Below, in pieces: positions 44,725 to 53,841 of a DNA stretch of 64,000 nucleotides. Source of the DNA: Flavobacterium sp. ACAM 123. GTDB taxonomy: Bacteria; Bacteroidota; Bacteroidia; Flavobacteriales; Flavobacteriaceae. Below the pieces are notes generated by a model. The model saw only the letters and a program-made list of their open reading frames with translations. It made no database searches and was not told the origin of the DNA. Location of the stretch: assembly GCF_000264055.1 (NCBI RefSeq), contig NZ_AJXL01000002.1, positions 17,937-81,936 on the forward strand, given 5' to 3'. Position 1 is the stretch's first letter; every line of letters starts with the position of its first letter. The translations under genes were made by a program, and so were the position numbers.

Positions 44725-47178
44725 ATGAAGACTTTTAAATATACAGCATTGTTAATTTTGATTGTATCCCAATCTATTTTTGGTCAGGCAGTAGAAGGAA
44801 ACGTCAATAATCTGCCGGTGAAAGAATATACACTGACCATTAGGGAGGAAATTGTTAATAAAGCAGGGGTAGCCGTAAAAGGAATGACGGTAAATAAAAG
44901 TATACCAGGTCCGGTATTGGAATTTACGGAGGGAGAATATGCTATTATTTACGTAAAAAATGAAATGAAAGAAGAAACGTCCATCCATTGGCACGGACTT
45001 CTTTTACCAAATTTTTACGATGGCGTACCTTATTTAAACACTCCGCCCATAAAGCCAGGTCAAACTCTCAAATACGAATTCTCGATTAATCAATCGGGAA
45101 CTTATTGGTACCATTCTCATACCATGTTACAAGAGCAAAGTGGTGTGTATGGGTCTATTGTTATTCATCCGAAAAAAGAAACATTGGTATACGACAAAGA
45201 ATTGGTGCTGATGTTATCAGATTGGACCAATGAAAAACCGATGAATGTTTTGCGCAATTTAAAACGAGGTAACGAATGGTACGGAATAAGAAAAGGGACA
45301 TCAACACCGCTTAATAGAGTTATAGCAAGAGGAGCCTTTGGAGCACAATTAAAATTTTGGAAACAGCGAATGGGTGGTGCTGACATTGCCGATATCTATT
45401 ACCCTGCGTTTTTGATTAATGGAAGGCAGTCCATCGAATATCCCGATTTTAAACCGGGAGAAAAGGTGAGAGTACGTGTTATTGGTGGCGGAGCTTCTAC
45501 TTCTTTCTGGATGACTTTTGGGGGAGAAGATCCGGTGCTCGTCTCAGCAGACGGTCATGACGTAGTACCAATTGTCAAAAATAAGACATTTATTGGGATT
45601 GCAGAAACGTATGATTTTATTGTGACTATTCCTAAAGAGGGTAAAATTGAGTATAGAATTACGGCACAGGATGGCTCAGGTACGGCTTCGGCATTTCTAG
45701 GAAGTGGCAAAATTCTAGCGGCCCAAGATGTTCTAAGACCTGATAAAATTGGCATGATGCAAAAGATGGCAAAGATGGACATGAAAATGGGAGCCCATGC
45801 ATTAAAGTACCGTCCGAAAAAAGACGAACGCTTCAAAATTAAGGAAGAGTATGGCATGCAAATGGATATGTCTAAGGATTCTAAAATGAAAGGAATGGAT
45901 ATGGACCATTCTAAGATGAAAGGGATGAGAATGGACGACATGAGGCAAAAGCAAATGGATATGCCCAAAGATTCTACAATGAAGGGAATGAAAATGGACA
46001 ACATGAAGCAAAAGCAAATGTCCAAGGATTCTGCAAAGGGAGTAATGGAAATGGATCATTCTAAGATGGAAGGGATGAAAATGGACGGTATGCAAAAAGA
46101 AGCTGTAATGGCTGATTCCACAAAAAAGAATAGTATGGAAGGCGAAATGAAAATGGAGGGAATGAATCTGTTTTCAGAATACAACTATGATTACCTCAGG
46201 TCGCCAGTAAAGACAAACTATTCTGCTGATGCACCAGTAAAAGAAATCCTGTTGAACCTTACGGGAAATATGCAACGCTATATCTGGAGTATGAATGGTG
46301 TTCCACTGGCTGAAACGGATAAGATAAAAATTGAAGGAGGGCAGGTCACACGAATAACATTAAATAACTTGACTATGATGCATCATCCGATGCACTTGCA
46401 CGGTCATTTCTTTAGGGTTATCAATAAAAACGGAGAATACTCGCCGTTAAAGCATACCGTAAACGTGCCTCCAATGGGAAATGTGACAATAGAATTCTAC
46501 GGAAGCGAATATGGAGACTGGTTTTTTCACTGTCATATTTTGTACCACATGATGAGTGGTATGGCAAGAGTTTTTAGTTATGACACACCTAGAGATCAAC
46601 GTATGAAAGGGTTTCCCGTTTCTGAGTTAGTAGCTGAAACTAATAGATATTATTCCTGGGGAATGGTAGATGCAGCATCTCATTTTACAGCTTTACAATT
46701 AACGGCTTCCAACCTGAGAAATCAATTTAACGTGTCCATGGAATATGGATGGAACAAAAATTTGGAGGGCGAAGTTAGCTACGAAAGATATTTACATGAT
46801 TATTTACGTGTTTTTGCAGGAGTAAATATAGAAAATGAAACCCGAAAGAGTTTGGATAACTTTAAAACTACTGCGGTTGTTGGGGTTCGCTATTTAACGC
46901 CCTATTTATTTGCACTTGATGCGAGAATAGATAATGAACTTCGACCGCGCATTTCATTAGGCAGGAGTATAATGGTATTCCCTAAATTTTCAATTTTCGG
47001 TTATTATGAGTACCAAATAGATTTGGGTTTAGTAAACAACTTACCAATCAATAAAAACTTTAGTTCTGAAACCGTTTGGAGCGCAGGTGCAGCATACTTC
47101 TTATCAAGAAACATTTCATTAACGGGTAGCTACGACAATCGGTACGGTGCTGGTGGAGGACTGTCCATCAGATTTTAA
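44725..47178 (+). CDS. PcoA/CopA-like multicopper oxidase with Met-rich linker and C-terminal PcoB-like barrel
   Basis: The 817-residue protein has a signal peptide (residues 1-20) and cupredoxin domains with all four copper-binding blocks: HWH at 88-90, YHSH at 129-132, HHPMHLHGH at 553-561 and FHCHILYHMMSGM at about 601-613 (Cys603 is the type 1 ligand, Met613 the axial one). Residues 344-482 are a Met-rich linker of MDHSKMKGM-type repeats. The final 175 residues (about 640-817) are amphipathic strands resembling PcoB/CopB outer-membrane proteins, which elsewhere are separate. It probably oxidises Cu(I) in the periplasm or at the outer membrane. The ATG at 44725 gives the signal peptide; the frame extends 11 codons upstream. 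Confidence 0.9.
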   Translation: MKTFKYTALLILIVSQSIFGQAVEGNVNNLPVKEYTLTIREEIVNKAGVAVKGMTVNKSIPGPVLEFTEGEYAIIYVKNEMKEETSIHWHGLLLPNFYDGVPYLNTPPIKPGQTLKYEFSINQSGTYWYHSHTMLQEQSGVYGSIVIHPKKETLVYDKELVLMLSDWTNEKPMNVLRNLKRGNEWYGIRKGTSTPLNRVIARGAFGAQLKFWKQRMGGADIADIYYPAFLINGRQSIEYPDFKPGEKVRVRVIGGGASTSFWMTFGGEDPVLVSADGHDVVPIVKNKTFIGIAETYDFIVTIPKEGKIEYRITAQDGSGTASAFLGSGKILAAQDVLRPDKIGMMQKMAKMDMKMGAHALKYRPKKDERFKIKEEYGMQMDMSKDSKMKGMDMDHSKMKGMRMDDMRQKQMDMPKDSTMKGMKMDNMKQKQMSKDSAKGVMEMDHSKMEGMKMDGMQKEAVMADSTKKNSMEGEMKMEGMNLFSEYNYDYLRSPVKTNYSADAPVKEILLNLTGNMQRYIWSMNGVPLAETDKIKIEGGQVTRITLNNLTMMHHPMHLHGHFFRVINKNGEYSPLKHTVNVPPMGNVTIEFYGSEYGDWFFHCHILYHMMSGMARVFSYDTPRDQRMKGFPVSELVAETNRYYSWGMVDAASHFTALQLTASNLRNQFNVSMEYGWNKNLEGEVSYERYLHDYLRVFAGVNIENETRKSLDNFKTTAVVGVRYLTPYLFALDARIDNELRPRISLGRSIMVFPKFSIFGYYEYQIDLGLVNNLPINKNFSSETVWSAGAAYFLSRNISLTGSYDNRYGAGGGLSIRF

Positions 47179-47435
47179 GATTGATTTACAAAATTATTTT
47201 CGTACTTTTGAGTTAGAACAAGAATAGGTTTTTAGCTCATGAAAAGGCGTAAATAGCATTTTTAGAAGTGATTTAATCAGATCTAGTTAATGGGAATAGA
47301 AGTCCACAATAACGAGGTGTATCAAAAAATCAGTGATAACTTGGGGTATAAGAGAAAGTCGAAGAAGCGATAACTTTTTTTGTTTCTCAAGTCAATTAAC
47401 TAGTAGTAATAATCTTTAATTTAAATTCAAATAAT

Positions 47436-47870
47436 ATGAAAGCAGTACTATTTTTCGTTTCGATTCTAAGCATATTAATATTAAATAGTTGCAACCAAAA
47501 AACAGATACAAGAGCAATTCTTGAAAATCCAAAATCAAGGGCTGAAATTTTTGATAGTATTGCTAATAATCAAAAATATATGACAGAGTTTATCATTAAG
47601 ATACATGGGCATGAAATGATGATGGGTGGAAGTGAAATGCAAATGATGATGAACGACAGCTTGATGAACAAAAACTCCATGAATGGAACCATGATTAATG
47701 CAGAAATGATGCGATCCATGATGGATGGAATGATAGACGATAGCATAACTATGGCAGCAATGATTCAAATGATGCAACAACGAGGTATCATGAGTGAGGA
47801 TTGTATGCAAGCAAGTATGAAAATGATGGGCAACAATGAAAAGGGAATGATGCATAATACCACTAAATAG
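47436..47870 (+). CDS. Met-rich lipoprotein (second of two paralogues)
   Basis: The 144-residue protein has a lipobox at Cys19 (LNSCNQK), the shared N-terminal pattern SRAEIFDSIANNQKYM and a Met-rich remainder (MMMGGSEMQMMM and similar). It is related to the protein at 43499. It is the last copper-related gene. Its 5' flank of 257 bases holds no recognised gene; a 27-codon frame at 47289 was not supported. Confidence 0.8.
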   Translation: MKAVLFFVSILSILILNSCNQKTDTRAILENPKSRAEIFDSIANNQKYMTEFIIKIHGHEMMMGGSEMQMMMNDSLMNKNSMNGTMINAEMMRSMMDGMIDDSITMAAMIQMMQQRGIMSEDCMQASMKMMGNNEKGMMHNTTK

Positions 47871-48314
47871 TAAGATACTTTTGTAATAATTTAAAGGCAC
47901 AAATTTTTGCATCGTTGCGGTTATACTAAGGATAGTTATTTATTAGTTCGAATAGTTCGAAGGTTTAGTATATAATTGGGATTATAACAGTTAACAAATG
48001 TCAAACAATCTAGTAGTTACCCTGTTCTTATTTTTCGTCTCGCTGTTGTGAGTAAAAAATTTCGCAAAAAAAGGAGATGAAGCTAAAGTTAGATGTGAAA
48101 ACCGATCTCGATAGTGATTAGATTTCTGCTTAAATTTATAGTAGTAAAGGTGCTTATAAGTTGTTTTTTCTAAAAAAAAGCGTGTTATCGAAATCAAAAG
48201 TTGTGTTAAAATCAAATTTTTATTTTGCTTTTTTTTCTTAAGTTCTAATTTTGAATCAATTGCAATTTGTTACTAAAAAAACTATAATTTATTATCACCG
48301 GTTTTAGGATTTGG
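47871..48314. other. Gene-free stretch between the copper island and tRNA-Glu
   Basis: No coding frame with protein-like composition was found; the open frames here lie opposite AT-rich sequence. It ends at the tRNA promoter. No copy of the tRNA 3' end and no integrase gene were found. Confidence 0.5.
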
Positions 48315-48346
48315 TTTTGTACATCATAAAAATAGTTCTATTTTTG
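48315..48346 (+). promoter_or_regulatory. Promoter of the tRNA-Glu gene
   Basis: TTTTG (48315-48319) and TATTTTTG (48339-48346) are separated by 19 bases, a complete match to the Bacteroidetes consensus. The -7 element ends 17 bases before the tRNA. Confidence 0.85.
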
Positions 48347-48363
48347 TACCAGATATAAAGGAG

Positions 48364-48435
48364 GGCCCGTTCGTCTATCGGTTAGGACGCATGGTTTTCA
48401 TCCATGTAAGAGCGGTTCGATTCCGCTACGGGCTA
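48364..48435 (+). tRNA. tRNA-Glu (anticodon TTC)
   Basis: A complete cloverleaf can be drawn: acceptor ggcccgt with acgggct (one G-U pair), D arm, anticodon stem catgg/ccatg around the loop ttttcat, giving anticodon TTC, and T arm agcgg-ttcgatt-ccgct. The CCA end is not encoded. The gene is 72 bases long and is followed by a terminator about 100 bases downstream. Confidence 0.95.
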
Positions 48436-48533
48436 CAATATTCGCAGATTGCAATGCAGATTTTATGAAAGTTAACTTCGCTATTTGATTTTGTAAGTTA
48501 TTTTTAATTCACATCTTAGGAACATAAAGTAAA

Positions 48534-48566
48534 CCTCGAAAATTAAACTTTTCGAGGCTTTTTTTT
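48534..48566 (+). terminator. Intrinsic terminator after tRNA-Glu
   Basis: A perfect 9-bp stem (cctcgaaaa with ttttcgagg), a 6-base loop and a run of eight T residues are present. It lies between the tRNA and the end of the convergent MFS gene. Confidence 0.85.
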
Positions 48567-48602
48567 GATGACAAAAGTGTTTTTAAATCCCAGTAAATTG
48601 AT

Positions 48603-49772
48603 CTACTTAATCTTTCTGCTTAACGCCAATAAACCTAAAATAGGGCCAAAGGCTAAACAAATATAAATAGTGTTTGTATCTGTTACTGTCTTCAGTCCAC
48701 TGATTAATTGAATACTGATTATTGTAATTGCAAAGCCAATACTATTAACAATCGTAAGTGCGGTTCCTTTTATTTCGGCAGGTGCATTCTGAGCGACTAA
48801 TGTAGACAAAAGCGGAGAATCAGCAACAACAACCATTCCCCAAAAAAGTAAGAAAGCAAGAAATAGCATTTCGGATTGAACAGCAAATAGAAAAGGGAAA
48901 ATAAGACAGCACCCACATGACAGTAATAAGGATAGAAATGCAATTCGTTTTGCACCGTAGGTTTGTGAGAGGTAGCCGCTCAGTACACAAGCAAGTCCAC
49001 CAATACCAATAATGAGGAAAGACAAGATAGGAATATTAAAGGTTGTTTCTGGATGTAAATCACTATAAGTTTGAAGCATTAGCGGTGTAAACGCCCAAAA
49101 AGCATATAACTCCCACATGTGCCCAAAATATCCAAAAGCTGCAGAACGTAAGTTTTGATTTCTAAATATACCAAAGAAAGCAGACAGGTTAATGCCTTGA
49201 CTTTGTTTTCGATAGGGGCCATCAGGAACTAATAGAGCCATCATTAAACCGCCCAGAATAGCAAGGGAAGAAGTGGTGAGTAAAACTGACTTCCATGGGA
49301 ACGCATCTGTTAGCCCTTTTAATAAATGCGGAAAAGCAGTGCCTAATACTAAAGCGCCTACTAAAAATCCAAGCGACTTGCCAAGCCCTTTATTAAAATA
49401 ATCAGCTGCTATTTTCATTCCCACAGGATAGATTCCAGCGAGAAAAAAACCAGTTAGAAACCGGATGCAAAGCATCGTGGTTAAACTGTTGCCTTCCCAG
49501 ATCAGGCCTGCATTGCATAGCGCTCCAAGCAGTGCACTTATTAGAAATACTTTGGAAGGAGAAAAGCGATCTGCTATTGCTAATACTGCAAAGACTAAGG
49601 TGCCTAAAATAAAACCAAATTGTACGGCGGAGGTTAGATTACCACTCGCAGTTTCGGTAAGACCAAAAATGATAACTAAGTCGATCATCACGGCATTACT
49701 TGCAAACCAAAGAGAGGTACAACAAAACTGAGCAATAACAATTATAGGTAGGATCGTTTTTAGTCGGTTCAT
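48603..49772 (-). CDS. MFS transporter
   Basis: The 389-residue protein has about twelve hydrophobic helices and the major facilitator loop pattern between helices 2 and 3 (ADRFSPSKVFLIS). The order of helices and the length fit 12-helix drug or metabolite transporters. The substrate cannot be told from the sequence. It stands alone, with 790 bases of gene-free DNA upstream. Confidence 0.9.
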   Translation of the reverse strand: MNRLKTILPIIVIAQFCCTSLWFASNAVMIDLVIIFGLTETASGNLTSAVQFGFILGTLVFAVLAIADRFSPSKVFLISALLGALCNAGLIWEGNSLTTMLCIRFLTGFFLAGIYPVGMKIAADYFNKGLGKSLGFLVGALVLGTAFPHLLKGLTDAFPWKSVLLTTSSLAILGGLMMALLVPDGPYRKQSQGINLSAFFGIFRNQNLRSAAFGYFGHMWELYAFWAFTPLMLQTYSDLHPETTFNIPILSFLIIGIGGLACVLSGYLSQTYGAKRIAFLSLLLSCGCCLIFPFLFAVQSEMLFLAFLLFWGMVVVADSPLLSTLVAQNAPAEIKGTALTIVNSIGFAITIISIQLISGLKTVTDTNTIYICLAFGPILGLLALSRKIK

Positions 49773-50566
49773 TTAGATTATTGCTTTTTGGTAATTAAGG
49801 ATACTGTTTTTATTAGTTTTATATGATATTCGAAGGTTTTCTTGATATCGCTGATTTGCAAAGAATGAGCAAAACTAATGAAATTAGGGCGAAACAGATA
49901 GTATAAACAGAACAGATCCACCTTTAGTCAATGCTATTTAAAGTTTTAGATTCAAATTTTTTTAAAGTAACGCAACAATAAAATAGTTTAAAGTCAGCGT
50001 CCTTAATGATGCTATTTACTATTCTTTAAGTTTTTTTATTGCTAGTGTTATTTTTACTTGATTTGTTGCCCTGTATTAAATACGTTATAAATTATTATTT
50101 TGCTTTTTCTATTTCGTAAATAAGTAGAAAGGGGAAGCTTTTTATATCCGATTCTCTTTTTGATTTTCTTTTGATTTGGTGGTGATTATTATGTTTTTTA
50201 AATCGTTTTAAAATGACTTTTACTTATTTTAAAAACGGAAGCTTTTTTATTGCGTAAAAGCATTTCTATAAGTTCTATCTTTTTCAAGTTTAAGTGCCTG
50301 TCTGTTATAGTTTTATGTTTTTAAAAGTACTTTTTTTGATTCATATTTCACATTCGTTATTACTCTTGCCGTACAAAATAATAGTTAAGTTGCTCGCCTT
50401 TTTGAAGTTCGACGTGTAAGACTTACATGCTGTTACAAATAAGAATCAGCAATAAAACCTTTTTAAAGTAAGGAGACTTAGTAATGTTCATAGTCAGTAA
50501 AATAGCTTTTAAAAGTATAAAGTCTACTGACTTTGCAAAGTGGGGCTGACTTTGACAGCCTTTATT
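49773..50566. other. Gene-free AT-rich stretch
   Basis: Between the MFS gene and the monooxygenase gene no coding frame, RNA gene or clear promoter was recognised. A hairpin ggctgactttgacagcc lies just beyond the monooxygenase stop codon (about 50544-50560) but lacks a T run on the coding strand. Confidence 0.5.
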
Positions 50567-52009
50567 TTAAAAAAAGCGAAGTCGTCTGTTTTTAACAGGA
50601 TCCAGACGAAGCATTTTATAATCCAGAATATAATTTTGGTAGATGCGCCACGGGGCTTTATTTCCTTGACTGGGAAGGGTATTGGCTGATCTGGTAATGT
50701 ATCCAGAGTTTAGATTGAGTAGTGGAGATGGTTTTAAATTTTTCTCTATTACTTTTGCCTGTACCGCTTTATAATTATGTTTGTCTAAATAATTCAGAAC
50801 CCGAGAAATATATTCGCTTGTAAGGTCACTTTTCAACGTCCATGACGCATTGGTATAGCCAACAAAAAGAAAGAAGTTGGGAAGGTCGCTCAACATGAGG
50901 CCCTTGTAGACAAAAGATTTGGATACATCAAAGGGTTGTGAATCCAGTAGAATTTTTACGCCTCCAAATGCCACCAAGTCAAGCCCTGTTGCCGTGATGA
51001 TAATATCTGCCTCCAATGTCTCGCCCGATTTTAATAAAATCCCATTGGTTAAAAAACGATCAATATGATCCGTAACTACTGATGCTTTCCCTTTCCTAAT
51101 GGCTCTATAAAAATCTCCGTTGGGGGCGATGCAAAAACGTTGCTCCCATGGATTGTAGTTTGGAATAAAATGAGGGTCGACAGGAAAGTCACCCAGACTT
51201 CTTTTAGCGCCTTCCAGGATGAAGTTTTTCATTTTTTCAGGATAGAACTTACAGAGATTAAAAAAGATAATGGTGTAGAAAATATTTTTATAACGGATCA
51301 GTCGATAGGCTATTTTTTTTGGAAATATACGTTTTAGTCGAGCTGCATTCTTATCTTTATTGGGCAAAGCTGCAATGTAGGTTGGCGATCGTTGCAACAT
51401 GGTAACCTGTGCGGCCTCCACGGCAAGCTCAGGAACTATAGTGACAGCAGTGGCGCCGCTGCCAATCACAACGATTTTTTTATTGGCAACATCTAAATTT
51501 TCAGGCCACTTTTGAGGATGGATTATTTCTCCTTCAAAACTAGATTGATCCTTAAATGCAGGGGTGTAGCCTTTACTATAATTATAATAGCCGCTACAGC
51601 TAAATATGAATTGGCAGGTATAAACCGCTTCTTCGGCTGTTGTAGTATTCAGGGTGGTTATCGTCCATAATTTATCTTTTGTATCGAAGTCAAAAGAAAG
51701 GGCACGTTGTTCGTAGATGATATGATCCCGTACCTTGTACTCGTCAGCGGCTTCATTTATATATTTCAGGATAGAAGGTCCCTCTGCAAAAGACTTTTGC
51801 TCATCCCAGGTCTTGAAGGAATAGCCAAAAGTGTACATATCAGAATCGGAACGAATACCCGGATATTTAAACAAACTCCAGGTGCCTCCAACTTCCGTTC
51901 TAGCTTCTAAAATAACATAGCTTTTATCTGGATTTTTACGTACCAAATGGCAGGCAGCGCCTATACCGGACAAGCCGGCCCCTATGATGATGATATCGGT
52001 ATGATTCAT
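50567..52009 (-). CDS. Flavin-binding monooxygenase (Baeyer-Villiger type)
   Basis: The 480-residue enzyme has an N-terminal FAD-binding motif GAGLSG at residues 10-15, the second dinucleotide motif GSGATA near residue 183 for NADPH, and the Baeyer-Villiger fingerprint FxGxxxHxxxW at residues 158-168 (FEGEIIHPQKW, then P). Such enzymes insert oxygen next to ketones or oxidise N or S atoms. The substrate is unknown. An alpha/beta hydrolase gene lies 200 bases upstream on the same strand; ester hydrolysis after a Baeyer-Villiger step is a known pairing, but linkage here is inference. Confidence 0.92.
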   Translation of the reverse strand: MNHTDIIIIGAGLSGIGAACHLVRKNPDKSYVILEARTEVGGTWSLFKYPGIRSDSDMYTFGYSFKTWDEQKSFAEGPSILKYINEAADEYKVRDHIIYEQRALSFDFDTKDKLWTITTLNTTTAEEAVYTCQFIFSCSGYYNYSKGYTPAFKDQSSFEGEIIHPQKWPENLDVANKKIVVIGSGATAVTIVPELAVEAAQVTMLQRSPTYIAALPNKDKNAARLKRIFPKKIAYRLIRYKNIFYTIIFFNLCKFYPEKMKNFILEGAKRSLGDFPVDPHFIPNYNPWEQRFCIAPNGDFYRAIRKGKASVVTDHIDRFLTNGILLKSGETLEADIIITATGLDLVAFGGVKILLDSQPFDVSKSFVYKGLMLSDLPNFFLFVGYTNASWTLKSDLTSEYISRVLNYLDKHNYKAVQAKVIEKNLKPSPLLNLNSGYITRSANTLPSQGNKAPWRIYQNYILDYKMLRLDPVKNRRLRFF

Positions 52010-52119
52010 ATTTATGGTATTGTCTTAGTCTTAAATAGCTATCGGGAGTGCGATAGATTTTCCTCCACTTTTTTTAAAGACGGCGCTAAACGTCCCTGAA
52101 GCAGCGATGTTTTAGTTAT

Positions 52120-52193
52120 CCTTTTTTTGGTTGTTGCTAAACGTGTAAATGCGTTGTAAAGTACGAAAAACAATCAATAAAAAAACAGTGTTA
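52120..52193 (-). repeat. Degenerate copy of a dispersed intergenic repeat
   Basis: The plus-strand sequence from ttttttggttgttgctaaa to caatcaataaaaaaacagtg and ttaaatctgtagac aligns with the copies at 53690-53790 and about 62070-62160. The hairpin part is degenerate in this copy. It falls between the monooxygenase and hydrolase genes. Orientation is arbitrary. Confidence 0.5.
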
Positions 52194-52208
52194 AATCTGT
52201 AGACTTCA

Positions 52209-52997
52209 TCATGTTTTCCATTTACTTTGTTTTGAGTCCTCAGTGAGAAATTTAATAGTTGACCGATGTGTTTCCCTGTCTGTGGCTAATGTAAAATGAG
52301 TTGCTTCTTTAATTTCTAAATATAGTCCATTGGGTAAAGTTTGAGCAACTTTTTGTCCTGTTCCAAGGACTAAATCCTTTTCACCGCTTATGATAAGAGT
52401 TGGAGTATAAATTTCAGCAGCTTTTTCGGGAGTAAGAGGCCTATATTTTGCAAGACTAAAAGCAATCATAGCTTCTTTTTCCAATCCAATTTGTTTAAAT
52501 AAATTCCAATACGCAGAAATATGATTGGGTAAATGAATTGGGAAAGTTTCATGTGAAAGTAAATCTGCAAGACCAGGCAAAAGGGTTTCAAATATAAATG
52601 GAGGATTTCCAATGAGTCCGTCACCAGTAGCTATTAAGACGGATTTTGAAAAATATTCAGGGTGGTTGCTTAATAGATCAAGAGCTATCACCGTACCCAT
52701 TGAGTACCCGATTAATCCAACATTTTCCAAATTTAAATGGTCAATTAGATTAATAACGTCATTTGCGAAGTTTGTTGTTCCGTAAAAATTGGGATCACTA
52801 CTTTTATCACTTTCACCATAACCACGAAAATCGATTCCAATTACTTGAAAACCATTTTTCGATAAGCTTTTAATCCAACCCGTTTGAATATAGTTATAGT
52901 TGAAATCAACAATTGCTCCGTGTAGCAGTATTACAGGAATTCCAGTTCCATATATGCTATAGTTTATAGAAATAGTATTAGTAATGAATTTTGGCAT
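52209..52997 (-). CDS. Alpha/beta-fold hydrolase
   Basis: The 262-residue protein has the oxyanion-hole segment LLHGAIVDFN, the nucleophile Ser99 in GYSMG, and a final EATHFTLATD segment supplying the catalytic His. The aspartate lies in ISGEKDLVLG. It has no signal peptide. The substrate is unknown. Confidence 0.9.
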   Translation of the reverse strand: MPKFITNTISINYSIYGTGIPVILLHGAIVDFNYNYIQTGWIKSLSKNGFQVIGIDFRGYGESDKSSDPNFYGTTNFANDVINLIDHLNLENVGLIGYSMGTVIALDLLSNHPEYFSKSVLIATGDGLIGNPPFIFETLLPGLADLLSHETFPIHLPNHISAYWNLFKQIGLEKEAMIAFSLAKYRPLTPEKAAEIYTPTLIISGEKDLVLGTGQKVAQTLPNGLYLEIKEATHFTLATDRETHRSTIKFLTEDSKQSKWKT

Positions 52998-53057
52998 TTG
53001 CTTTTTTCTTTATGGTTTGGTTTTAGCGGTTGTAATAACTTTCGCAAAAAATATTCG

Positions 53058-53393
53058 TTAGTAAAATAATTTTGCCTTGTCAGTAAATCCTTCGAACACC
53101 GGTTTTAGAAAACTTCGTTCGTAACTGATGATACATTTGGTGTCGTTGGCATACCTTAATGCTTCAAGACATTTTGGCGTGTTTTGAATTTCGTTTCGAT
53201 AAATTTCATAATCTGCTAACGAAGGAAAAGAAAAAGAAGCATATCCTACATTATTTGCTCCCTCGTGAGGTAACAAATATCCGTGATGTAGCCCACCCAT
53301 TTCATTAACTAAGTCGATCCAAAGTTTCGCATAATGTTCAAAATCTGCTACTTTAGCGGGGTCAATTATATATTTTAAAAAACAAGTTGTCAT
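53058..53393 (-). CDS. NIPSNAP family protein
   Basis: The 111-residue protein has the ferredoxin-like layout of NIPSNAP domains: MTTCFLKYIIDPAKVADFEHYAKLW, then LHHGYLLPHEGANN and a YEIYRNEIQ helix, ending in SYERSFLKPV. Members are small cytoplasmic proteins, some dimeric, with unclear functions. It lies 60 bases upstream of the hydrolase gene, so the pair may share a transcript. Confidence 0.88.
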   Translation of the reverse strand: MTTCFLKYIIDPAKVADFEHYAKLWIDLVNEMGGLHHGYLLPHEGANNVGYASFSFPSLADYEIYRNEIQNTPKCLEALRYANDTKCIISYERSFLKPVFEGFTDKAKLFY

Positions 53394-53681
53394 AATTTTA
53401 ATTTGTCAAGTATTTGAAAGTTGGCATTTTTTTGGACGTCCGTATACAATGACCGCTAACTTATGTATCGGTCTGATAAAGCGAGGTCAATCCGTACCGA
53501 CAAGAGTAGCGTAGTCTAGCCAATAGAATCTTTTTCGCCTTATCAAATATAGCAATTAATCTTACAAAAAGATTTAATGTATTGATTTTCTGTTATTATC
53601 AGTAACTAGAAAGGGAGTTTGATCGCTTTGTCATCTGCTTTTTTTTAAAAATGCGGCTGTACATTTCTAAAGCGACAGTAT
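53394..53681. other. Gene-free stretch with repeat-derived sequence
   Basis: No gene is seen. The sequence around 53468-53575 (gtctgataaagcgaggtcaa, then accgacaagagtagcg and tcaaatatagcaatt) is similar to that around 54270-54390 and to 61890-61930, so it is probably the left part of the dispersed repeat family. Confidence 0.45.
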
Positions 53682-53689
53682 GGGGGTCT

Positions 53690-53790
53690 TTTTTTTTGGT
53701 TAGTGCTCTAAATTTAAATACCGCTACAAAATACAATCAACAAAAAACACCATTAAATCTTCAGACGTAATGGTGTTTGTAGTTGATGAG
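53690..53790 (+). repeat. Dispersed hairpin repeat, best preserved copy
   Basis: The core runs from ttttttttggttagtgctc through caaaatacaatcaacaaaaaa into a perfect 10-bp hairpin aacaccatta (53746-53755) with taatggtgtt (53768-53777). The same layout, in the same orientation, occurs near 62070-62165 and, degraded, near 52120. The hairpin may also act as a terminator, though it lacks a long T run. Confidence 0.65.
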
Positions 53791-53841
53791 GTGATTTTTT
53801 AAAGGACCAAATTCAGTAGGCTTTAGCTTTGATTTATATCG

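Noticed and set aside
47289..47372. 27-codon frame MGIEVHNNEVYQK...
   Set aside because: Too short to support; may be a fragment of a gene end but nothing recognisable.
47991..48215. 74-codon minus-strand frame before tRNA-Glu
   Set aside because: No motif, composition typical of non-coding AT-rich DNA.
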